A DNA stretch of 18,563 bases from Lachnospiraceae bacterium UBA7050 (GTDB lineage: Bacteria; Bacillota; Clostridia; Lachnospirales; Lachnospiraceae): assembly GCA_002493905.1 (NCBI GenBank), contig DLAJ01000029.1, positions 1-18,563 on the forward strand, given 5' to 3'. The translations under genes were made by a program, and so were the position numbers. Every line of letters starts with the position of its first letter. Position 1 is the stretch's first letter. Under the pieces are notes generated by a model. It was not told the DNA's origin. It saw only the letters and a list, made by a program, of their open reading frames with translations, and did not search any database. This document shows positions 6,606 through 13,956 of this stretch, in pieces.

Positions 6606-9286
6606 TGCTCGGGAAATGGACAAAATCAATCATGGATCACAGTGTCAGTGTTCGGGAGCGTCAGTTCCGGCTGCTGACGGGAACCAATATAGCCGCGTTC
6701 TCTCTTCTTTTCCTGCTGGGGCTGTTCCTTGGAAAAAATACGTTTAACCGCATGATGCTGGCAGGCTACATATTACTGGTGGCCGGAATCCGGTTCTGGT
6801 CGCTCAAAAGCCGCCGTGTCAGCGCGGGCAGCATAGGGATTGCGGTACTGCTTGTGCTGTTTGTGTCTTTTAATTTCTTTACATCGGGGGGAATGTATGG
6901 GGGCGCTCCCGTGTGGTTTGTGTTCTGCTTTGCCTATATCAGTATGGTTCTTTCCGGAATGCAGCGGAACATTCTTCTTGCAGTGTGTCTGCTCTCGGTA
7001 CTGGTCTGCCACTGGGCAGGCTTTTATCATTCCGATACCGTAATGGAATTTTCGATGCAGTTTGCTTTCTATGATTTGACGACGTCGGTAATCCTTGTGG
7101 GAGCGCTGATCTGCACGATGGTTTTATTTCAAAATTTTGTTTTTCGGGAGGAGAGCAGAATTTCCAATCAGCAGAGGGAGGAGATCGAAAAACTAAACCA
7201 GTCAGAAAAACGGTTCTTTGCCAGCATGAGTCATGAGATCCGCACGCCGATCAACACGATCATTGGTCTGAACGAGATGATCCTGCGGGAGGATGTGTCC
7301 GACGAGGTCGCGGAGAATGCCAGAAATATCCAGGGCGCCAGCAAGATGCTCCTGACCCTGATTAACGATATTCTTGATTTATCCAAAATCGAGTCAGGCA
7401 GGATGGACGTGGTTAAGGTTTCCTATGAGACGGGCGCCATGTTTTCGGATATCATCAATATGATCTGGATTAAGGCGAAAGAAAAAGGGCTGGAGTTTCA
7501 TATGGACATTGATTCCTCCATCCCAAGCATGCTCTGCGGGGACGAGGTGCGGATCAAACAGATTCTGATCAACCTGCTGAACAATTCTGTGAAATATACA
7601 AGTGAGGGCTCCGTAACCCTCGCTGTCCGGTGCGAGCGCCTAAAAATGAATCAGGTGCGCGTGTATTACCGGGTATCGGATACCGGAATCGGAATCAAGA
7701 AAGAAAGCATTCCGCATCTTTTTGATGCGTTTAAGCGCGTGGACGAGGAAAAAAACCGTTATATAGAGGGAACGGGTCTGGGACTGAGCATCGTCAGACA
7801 GCTGGTTGATCTGATGGGCGGCGAGATCACTGTCAACAGCGTATATACAAAGGGATCGGATTTCCTTGTCACGCTTGACCAAGAGATCATAGACGGGAAG
7901 GCGTTGGGACAGTTTACGCTGGAGTCTCACGGAAAAGTGAACGAGCGGGCGCAGTATCAGCAGAGTTTTACGGCACCGGAGGCGCATCTGCTGATCGTGG
8001 ATGACAATGAAATGAATCTGATAGTGGCGGCGAAGCTGCTTGCGGATACGCAGGTGAAGATTGATACCGTAAAGAGCGGCGCGGAGTGTCTGAGGCTGAC
8101 GCAGACGAAACACTATGACGGTATTTTGATGGATCATCTGATGCCGGAAATGGACGGTATTGCATGTATTCATGCCCTGCGCAGGCAGGAGGGAGGGTTA
8201 TGTCAGGAAACGCCAGTGATCGCGCTGACGGCGAATGCGGGGAGCGACAGTCAGCTTTTATATAAGAAAGAAGGCTTCAGCGGCTATCTTGCCAAGCCTG
8301 TCAGCGGTATGCTGTTGGAGGCGGCAGTTTTGAGCATTCTTCCGGAGGAGCTTGTCGTGGTCAGCGAGGACGGCGGGCAGACGGAAATTGGCAGGGATGT
8401 GCTCATGTTTGATCAGAAGCTTCGTCTGCCGCTTACAATCACCACGGACAGCGGCAGCGATCTGCCCGAAGAACTGATCGAAGAACTTGGGCTGTCCGTT
8501 TGTCCCTACTATGTGTATACGGAAAAGGGGCGTTTCCTGGATATGGTGGAAATGGTGCCGGACGATCTGCTGGCTCATGTCATGGAGGGCAGGAAAGGGC
8601 ATTCCCAGTCTCCGGAAATGGCGGATTATGAGCAGTTTTTTGCGAGGGAGCTGACCCGGGCGCAGAACATCATTCATATTACCATGACGAAGGGCACCAG
8701 CAATGCTTATCGGAATGCCGTGGAAGCGGCAAAATCGTTTGAGAATGTCACGGTTCTGGATTCTGAGCTGATTTCGGGCGGAACCGGTATGATGGTCATG
8801 TATGCGGCGCGCATGGCAAAACAGGGAGCATCGAAGACAGAGGTATTAGCAGCGCTTAAAAGCATGCGGCGGCGGATACCCGCGGATTTCATCATCAACG
8901 ACACGCAGATGTTGTACCAGGCGGGCAGATTCCCGAAAGGAATGAAAGCAATGTGCGATGCGTTACTGGCGCATCCGATCGTTGGGATTCACAGGAACAG
9001 GATGACGATGGGAGGAATCCGGTTTGGCGACTTTGGTCATGCCGGCAGGAGTTTTATACGCAGTCTGCTCAAAAAATCACGGGATATCGACAAGAGCGCA
9101 GCGTTTATTATTTATGTGGGGATGAATGAGGAGGCAATCGCGCAGATCAGACAGACGGTTTTACAATATTGTGCGTTTGAAAAAATATATATACAGAAAG
9201 CTTCCGCAGCGATTTCCATTAACTGCGGACCGGGAACCTTTGGGCTGTTTTATCTGAGAAAAGAGAAGCAGCGGGAGTTCATGTAG
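6605..9286 (+). CDS. 6-TM hybrid histidine kinase fused to receiver and C-terminal DegV/FakB domain
   Basis: This 893-residue protein joins a membrane kinase to a lipid-binding fold. Six TM helices (24-43, 51-66, 76-93, 101-117, 122-141, 156-178) precede HisKA with MSHEIRTPIN (His210). HATPase_c has NNSVKYT, DTGIGI and GTGLGLSIV. The receiver has VVDDNEMNL, Asp510 in LMDHLMPEMDG and AKPV. There is no HPt. Residues ~608-890 form a complete DegV-family domain, shown by TTDSGSDLP (Asp615 inside), SQSP, ITMTKGTSNAYRNA, VLDSELISGGTG, QMLYQAGRFP, HPIVGI and CGPGTFG. Free-standing DegV proteins (FakB) bind fatty acids for the FakA kinase. Here the domain may sense fatty acids or be controlled by receiver phosphorylation (inference). 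ATG 6605 overlaps the previous stop as TAATG, implying translational coupling. An in-frame ATG at 6548, inside the upstream gene, is rejected. The usual His of the final motif (HxGPG in many members) reads Asn-Cys here. Confidence 0.92.
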   Translation: MLGKWTKSIMDHSVSVRERQFRLLTGTNIAAFSLLFLLGLFLGKNTFNRMMLAGYILLVAGIRFWSLKSRRVSAGSIGIAVLLVLFVSFNFFTSGGMYGGAPVWFVFCFAYISMVLSGMQRNILLAVCLLSVLVCHWAGFYHSDTVMEFSMQFAFYDLTTSVILVGALICTMVLFQNFVFREESRISNQQREEIEKLNQSEKRFFASMSHEIRTPINTIIGLNEMILREDVSDEVAENARNIQGASKMLLTLINDILDLSKIESGRMDVVKVSYETGAMFSDIINMIWIKAKEKGLEFHMDIDSSIPSMLCGDEVRIKQILINLLNNSVKYTSEGSVTLAVRCERLKMNQVRVYYRVSDTGIGIKKESIPHLFDAFKRVDEEKNRYIEGTGLGLSIVRQLVDLMGGEITVNSVYTKGSDFLVTLDQEIIDGKALGQFTLESHGKVNERAQYQQSFTAPEAHLLIVDDNEMNLIVAAKLLADTQVKIDTVKSGAECLRLTQTKHYDGILMDHLMPEMDGIACIHALRRQEGGLCQETPVIALTANAGSDSQLLYKKEGFSGYLAKPVSGMLLEAAVLSILPEELVVVSEDGGQTEIGRDVLMFDQKLRLPLTITTDSGSDLPEELIEELGLSVCPYYVYTEKGRFLDMVEMVPDDLLAHVMEGRKGHSQSPEMADYEQFFARELTRAQNIIHITMTKGTSNAYRNAVEAAKSFENVTVLDSELISGGTGMMVMYAARMAKQGASKTEVLAALKSMRRRIPADFIINDTQMLYQAGRFPKGMKAMCDALLAHPIVGIHRNRMTMGGIRFGDFGHAGRSFIRSLLKKSRDIDKSAAFIIYVGMNEEAIAQIRQTVLQYCAFEKIYIQKASAAISINCGPGTFGLFYLRKEKQREFM

Positions 9287-9320
9287 CACGATGAATGGCA
9301 GAAATCCAAAAGGAAAAAAA

Positions 9321-9349
9321 TTGCTTTCCCGCGCTGACAGGCGTATACT
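9321..9349 (+). promoter_or_regulatory. sigma-A-type promoter of the chemoreceptor gene
   Basis: TTGCTT (9321-9326) and TATACT (9344-9349) are 17 bases apart in the gap after the DegV-kinase. The predicted transcript start near 9356 leaves about 40 bases of leader before TTG 9397. That disfavours ATG 9367, which would lie only about 11 bases from the start. Confidence 0.65.
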
Positions 9350-9396
9350 GAATCTGAGAGGACGGAATGTTCTTTCAGATGAAGGGGGAATGTAGA

Positions 9397-11121
9397 TTGA
9401 AAACAAAAGTGAGAAGATTTAGTATCCGGTGGAAGATTTTAATACCGATTACGACTCTGATCACAGCCATGTGCGTGATCCTGGGAGTCAATGCGTATAA
9501 CCGTATGAAGACCGGTATGATCCAGCTTGGCGTGGAGGAGGCGCAGATGGCAGCCGCCATGGCACAAACCGTAGTAAACGGGGATGATCTGGCAGGCATG
9601 GGAGAAGATTTTGAAAACACGGATGAGTATCAGCGTATTTTGGCAGATCTCAGGCAGGTGAAGAACATCTGCGGCATTGCTTTTCTGTATACTTTGCATA
9701 CGGATGATAACAGCAGTCTCTATTATGGCATCGATACGGATGAAAGCGCCGGTCAAAGGCATCCGGGGGATGTATATGAGAATAGGTATGCGGAGTTTGC
9801 CGATGTGTTTGCAGGACAGGAATATGTGCAGGATTATATTCAGGAGACGATAGACGGGACGCTGATTTCCGCCTATCTGCCGATTTGGGACAGCGCAGGA
9901 AAAGTTGTGGCTGTACTCGGATGCGATTATGATGCGTCCTATGTTGCAGACAGGATCAGGGCAGCGCGCGACAGCGTGCTTCAGATTTCTGCTATCTGTC
10001 TTGTATTGGCGCTGCTGATCGTAAATCTGCTTGTGGGCAGCATCATGAAGAGTCTGAACAAAGTGGATCATAAGATTTATGATCTGGTACATAACGAGGG
10101 AGATCTGACCCAGAAACTGGACATCTCTTCCGGCGACGAGCTGGAGCGGATTGCCGGAAACGTTAATATGCTGCTGGAATATATCAGAGGAATCATGCTG
10201 AACATTTCCGCCAATGCTACCCAGCTGGGTGAATCGACGGGAACGATCGCACAGAGCCTTGTCAGCGCGAAAGATAATATATCGGATATATCTGCCACGA
10301 TGGAGCAGATGAGCGCTGCCATGGAAGAGACCAGCGCTTCCCTGTATCAGGTTAATGATTCGGTGGTAAACATCACGCAAAGCATTGGCGGCATTGCCGG
10401 GAAGGCTTCCGCGGAGCGGGATTCGGCTGTGATGATTATGGAAAAAGTACAGACAATCTATGAAGCGGCAGAAACGGACAGGACGGAAGCGGCACGGCTG
10501 GCTGCAGAAATGTCGGAGAATGTAAAGGAGCGGATTCAGCGTTCCAAGGCAGTGGAACAGATCGATGCTCTGACCGCAGAGATTATCAATATTACGGACC
10601 AGACGAGCCTGCTTGCACTGAATGCCAACATAGAAGCGGCAAGAGCCGGCGAGGCGGGAAAAGGCTTTGCGGTAGTAGCAAACGAGATCGGAGCGCTGGC
10701 GAACAATTCTGCACGGGCGGCGGAAGGAATACAGAGAGTCAGCCAGGAGGTGATTCACGCCGTGAATGAACTGGCAAGTGAATCGGAGCAGATGATCCGC
10801 TTTATGAATGAGACTGCGATGGCGGGATATGAGAGACTGCTGGACAACAGTACAGATTATAAGAATGATGTAGGGCGCTTAAGCGAGACCATGAAGGACT
10901 TTGCGGACGAGAGCAGGAATCTGAACGAAAATATCGACAGTATCAAGGAGGCCGTGGATGCGGTCAACGTTGCGGTGGAGGAAAGTGCCAAAGGTGTTGT
11001 CGGTGTAACGGAAATGGCTTCCGATATGACGCGGAGTATGGAAAACATTAAGGCTGAGGCAGAAAACAATCAGGAAGTAGCCGGCCAGCTTGAAGCGGAG
11101 GTAGGAAAGTTCAAACTATGA
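9397..11121 (+). CDS. methyl-accepting chemotaxis protein with extracellular Cache-like sensor
   Basis: This 574-residue transmembrane chemoreceptor starts with TM1 at 13-33. An extracellular domain of about 160 residues follows and has Cache-like features (AYLPIWDSAGKVVAVLG before the second membrane span). TM2 is at 197-216 and a HAMP-like segment at 217-268. The cytoplasmic coiled coil contains the conserved hairpin tip DQTSLLALNANIEAARAG (401-418) and then GKGFAVVANEIGALANNS, the CheA/CheW contact region. The C-terminus ends FKL with no CheR-binding pentapeptide. The gene stands alone, with no che genes nearby. TTG 9397 is preferred because AAGGGGGA lies 7 bases upstream and the promoter at 9321-9349 would leave almost no leader for the alternative ATG 9367. 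The ligand is unknown. It probably shares control of motility with the c-di-GMP genes around it (inference). Confidence 0.93.
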   Translation: MKTKVRRFSIRWKILIPITTLITAMCVILGVNAYNRMKTGMIQLGVEEAQMAAAMAQTVVNGDDLAGMGEDFENTDEYQRILADLRQVKNICGIAFLYTLHTDDNSSLYYGIDTDESAGQRHPGDVYENRYAEFADVFAGQEYVQDYIQETIDGTLISAYLPIWDSAGKVVAVLGCDYDASYVADRIRAARDSVLQISAICLVLALLIVNLLVGSIMKSLNKVDHKIYDLVHNEGDLTQKLDISSGDELERIAGNVNMLLEYIRGIMLNISANATQLGESTGTIAQSLVSAKDNISDISATMEQMSAAMEETSASLYQVNDSVVNITQSIGGIAGKASAERDSAVMIMEKVQTIYEAAETDRTEAARLAAEMSENVKERIQRSKAVEQIDALTAEIINITDQTSLLALNANIEAARAGEAGKGFAVVANEIGALANNSARAAEGIQRVSQEVIHAVNELASESEQMIRFMNETAMAGYERLLDNSTDYKNDVGRLSETMKDFADESRNLNENIDSIKEAVDAVNVAVEESAKGVVGVTEMASDMTRSMENIKAEAENNQEVAGQLEAEVGKFKL

Positions 11122-11211
11122 TCCGGAGTAGAAAATAACGGTCTGCCTGCGCTGAATTTCCGGATTTCAACATTTGACTTTTGGCAGGGCAGAATTTTCG
11201 AAAAGCTTCGA

Positions 11212-11240
11212 TTGATTCGACGGCGCTTTGGATGTATAAT
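11212..11240 (+). promoter_or_regulatory. near-consensus sigma-A promoter for the Nudix-GGDEF-propeller operon
   Basis: TTGATT (11212-11217) is 17 bases from a perfect TATAAT (11235-11240). The predicted start near 11247 leaves a GC-rich leader of about 75 bases before ATG 11322. A small inverted repeat, TCGAA-AAGC-TTCGA (11198-11211), abuts the -35 box and could be an operator, though a 5-bp stem is weak evidence. Confidence 0.75.
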
Positions 11241-11321
11241 CGATTGTAGAAATACGGACCGCGGCGGTGGTGCAGCGACGCCTGCGGCGGACAGATACCG
11301 GGCAGAAAACAGGGGAAAACG

Positions 11322-11888
11322 ATGAGACCGGACCTCACGACCTTATGCTATATTGAACGGGGAGACGAATACCTGATGCTCCACCGTGTAAAAAAAGAAA
11401 ATGATGTGAACCGTGATAAATGGATTGGTGTAGGCGGTCATTTTGAAGAAGGCGAAAGCCCTGAGGACTGTCTGCTCCGGGAAGTATATGAGGAGACCGG
11501 CCTGACGTTAAAAAGCTGGCGCTTCTGCGGCATTGTAACGTTTTGTTTTACGCCGGAAAAGGAACTTAAGCCCGCCGGACTGCCGCATGAAATGGACGGC
11601 GGCACCAAATTGTCCTGCGCGGCGCAGCCTCTGTGCGAATACATGCACCTTTATACGGCGCAGTCCTATGAAGGAACGCTGAAAGTCTGTGATGAGGGGG
11701 AGCTTGTCTGGGTCAAAAAAGACAGGATTGACCGGCTGCCGGTCTGGGAGGGTGACCGCATTTTCCTAAAGCTGATCAGGGAGCAGAGTGATTTTTTTTC
11801 ATTGAAACTGAGTTATCGGGGAAATGTTCTTATGGAGGCGGTACTGGATGGAAAACGGCTGACGCTTCCGGATGCAAAGAGCGGCTGA
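11322..11888 (+). CDS. Nudix (MutT-type) hydrolase
   Basis: This 188-residue soluble protein carries a complete Nudix box at residues 39-61. It opens with GHFEEGE, and REVYEETGL fits the GX5EX7REUXEEXGU consensus with all metal-binding Glu residues present. Such enzymes cleave nucleoside diphosphates linked to another group. The N-terminal form (CYIERGDEYLMLHR, then DKWIGVGGH) resembles Firmicutes proteins annotated as 8-oxo-dGTP diphosphatases, but the substrate cannot be read from sequence. ATG 11322 follows AGGGGAAAACG. It is the first gene after a strong promoter, 38 bases before the GGDEF gene. Its stop codon lies inside the second copy of a 26-base-period duplication, so the C-terminus may be recently changed. 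Confidence 0.88.
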   Translation: MRPDLTTLCYIERGDEYLMLHRVKKENDVNRDKWIGVGGHFEEGESPEDCLLREVYEETGLTLKSWRFCGIVTFCFTPEKELKPAGLPHEMDGGTKLSCAAQPLCEYMHLYTAQSYEGTLKVCDEGELVWVKKDRIDRLPVWEGDRIFLKLIREQSDFFSLKLSYRGNVLMEAVLDGKRLTLPDAKSG

Positions 11889-11898
11889 TGCTTCCGGA
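11856..11898 (+). repeat. 26-base-period imperfect duplication at the Nudix gene's 3' end
   Basis: A 17-base segment (CGGCTGACGCTTCCGGA at 11856-11872) recurs at 11882-11898 with one C-to-T change. The period of 26 shifts the frame, and the second copy supplies the stop codon TGA at 11886-11888. Confidence 0.6.
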
Positions 11899-11926
11899 CC
11901 GGGAGTGATCAAAGGGGGAAACGGAA

Positions 11927-13936
11927 ATGGGCAGAAAGCAGTCCGAAGAACGAAGCGGGGGAAGACGCCTGAATATCGGGTTGGTAGTTGCCAATGTGGA
12001 GGATGATTTTTCCAATAAAATCTGTAAGGGTGCCATGCGCGCGGCTGAGATGACAGACGCGAATTTATTTGTATTTCCCGCCAAGTATCTGGACCGCAGG
12101 GAAGATGAGCTTGCGGATGTCAAACAGGCGTATGAATATCAGTATAATGCGCTGATCGACTATGCAAATGCAGTGACGATCGACATGATTCTGATCTGTT
12201 TGAGCAGCATAGGCTATCTTTCGACCAAGGAGCGCTGTGACGAGGTTTTAGCCCGTTTTGGTGAAATCCCCGTCATGCTGATCGCGCAGACAAAAGAAGG
12301 TTATTCGTCCATCGTTTATGATAACCGTGCCGGACTTTCCGATGCCGTGCGCTATCTGATCCGCGACAAAAAAAGAACGCGTATTGGAATGCTCACGGGA
12401 AGCCGGGACAATATGGATGCCAACGAGCGTCTGGAAATCTACAGGGAAGTGCTGGAAGAAGAAGGTATTAAATATGATGAGCGTCTTGTCTGCCGCACGA
12501 ATTATTCTTCCGCCTGTGAAAAAGCGGTCGAAAGCTTTTTGGCGCAGAATCCTGACGTCGAGGCGCTGGTCTGTGCGAACGATGCGATCGCGCAGGGCGC
12601 ATATAAAGTTCTGAAACAGCAGAAGCGTGAGATTGGACGGGAGATTCTGGTGACCGGATTTGATGATATTGATGACGCCGTGCGCATGGACCCCCAGTTG
12701 GCGACCGTGCGCGCGGATGCGGAGATTTTAGGACACCGCGCAATGATGGAGGCGTGCCGGATGCTCACGGAAAAGCAGGACGCGGAGCCATTAAAGCCGG
12801 AGCAGTTTACGGTGAAGACCAGTTTTATTCTCAGAGAATCTGCAAGCGGGCAGATGGATTTGGACCATGTGAACAGAGAATATCTGGAAGAATACCGTCA
12901 AAGGCTGAAAATGATGCTGGATATGAACCACAGCTTGAATATCGTGAACCGCGATACACTGATGTTTGGGGCGGACAATGTGCGCAATTACGCGAAGATC
13001 CTTGATGTTTTCCATGTCTCCGCCGTTCATGATTACTATTTGTATTTGTTCAAAACACCGCGTACCTATCTTCCGGGAAAGCGTTTCAAGACGCCGGAGG
13101 AGATTTATCTGCGCGCATACAGAAACGGAGATGAAGTGAAGGAGCTTTTGCGGATCGATCAAAGGATCAAGTTCCGGCATATGTATGCAAATCCCTATCT
13201 GCCAATGGAACGAAAGACCTTTGTCATGATCGACATTTATTCGCGTGAGCAGCAGTACGGCATCATGATGTGCGATCTGCCCTATGAATATCTTCATTAC
13301 CTTGAGGCGATGTGCTATCAGATCAGTATTGCGGTGAAGATGAAGGAACTGTTTTCCGTGCAGGAGGAGCTGCTTGCGGAAAAAGAAGATATGCTGCGTA
13401 AATTAGAGCAGGAGAATCTGGTTCTCGATCATATTTCCAATAAGGATGAATTGACCGGTATCTGCAACCGCAGAGGATTTTTTGCAAAGGCGGCAAAGCT
13501 GCTCGGACAAAAGGAATCTGCCGGTAAGCGCGTCGCTGCTGTATACGCGGATCTGAATTACCTGAAGCAGATTAATGACAGGTTCGGACACGAGGAAGGG
13601 GATTTTTCCTTAAAAAAATGTGCTGCGGCGTTAGAGTCGGCGCTTGGGAGCCGCGGCGTTGCAGGGCGTATCGGCGGCGATGAGTTTGCGGGGCTTCTTG
13701 TGCTTGAGGAAAATGAAAAAGCCGAGGATATCCGTATCCGTATGAAGGAATACCTAAATGGGATTAACGAAAGTGCGGGAAAACGTTATCCGGTCATGGC
13801 TTCACTTGGTATGATCGAACAGCGTGTCACGGAAGAACTTCAGCTAAAAGAACTTTTGGAACGCGCAGATGATCTTTTGTATGAAGAAAAAAAGAAAAAA
13901 GGCCCCTTTATCGTGCGTGAGGATGCAGGGGTATAA
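11927..13936 (+). CDS. LacI-type ligand-binding domain fused to GGDEF diguanylate cyclase
   Basis: This 669-residue protein has no signal peptide or TM helix and is probably cytosolic. Residues ~15-305 match a type-1 periplasmic-binding/LacI effector fold, shown by LNIGLVVANVEDDFSNKICKG, YDNRAG, RIGMLTG, ALVCANDAIAQGA, LVTGFDDIDDA and a QLATVRAD strand. The LacI DNA-binding helix-turn-helix is missing. Residues ~310-470 are unrecognised and may be a further sensory module. A coiled coil (~470-505) leads to the GGDEF domain, with DELTGICNRRGF, DLNYLKQINDRFGHEEGD and an intact GGDEF at 583-587. No RxxD inhibitory site stands five residues before it. The protein is predicted to make c-di-GMP from GTP in response to a small intracellular ligand, possibly a sugar. 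AAGGGGG precedes ATG 11927. The propeller-HD-GYP gene begins 20 bases after its stop, pairing synthesis with breakdown. Confidence 0.92.
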   Translation: MGRKQSEERSGGRRLNIGLVVANVEDDFSNKICKGAMRAAEMTDANLFVFPAKYLDRREDELADVKQAYEYQYNALIDYANAVTIDMILICLSSIGYLSTKERCDEVLARFGEIPVMLIAQTKEGYSSIVYDNRAGLSDAVRYLIRDKKRTRIGMLTGSRDNMDANERLEIYREVLEEEGIKYDERLVCRTNYSSACEKAVESFLAQNPDVEALVCANDAIAQGAYKVLKQQKREIGREILVTGFDDIDDAVRMDPQLATVRADAEILGHRAMMEACRMLTEKQDAEPLKPEQFTVKTSFILRESASGQMDLDHVNREYLEEYRQRLKMMLDMNHSLNIVNRDTLMFGADNVRNYAKILDVFHVSAVHDYYLYLFKTPRTYLPGKRFKTPEEIYLRAYRNGDEVKELLRIDQRIKFRHMYANPYLPMERKTFVMIDIYSREQQYGIMMCDLPYEYLHYLEAMCYQISIAVKMKELFSVQEELLAEKEDMLRKLEQENLVLDHISNKDELTGICNRRGFFAKAAKLLGQKESAGKRVAAVYADLNYLKQINDRFGHEEGDFSLKKCAAALESALGSRGVAGRIGGDEFAGLLVLEENEKAEDIRIRMKEYLNGINESAGKRYPVMASLGMIEQRVTEELQLKELLERADDLLYEEKKKKGPFIVREDAGV

Positions 13937-13956
13937 ACACGATTGGATGGAATTAA

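Noticed and set aside
9439..10758. Open frame of 439 codons on the minus strand
   Set aside because: It lies wholly opposite the chemoreceptor gene, has no ribosome site or family motifs, and its Cys/His/Arg-rich composition is typical of an antisense shadow.
11120..11200. Terminator after the chemoreceptor
   Set aside because: ATCCGGA/TCCGGAT and TCTGCC/GGCAGA can pair, but the loops are long and no T run follows.
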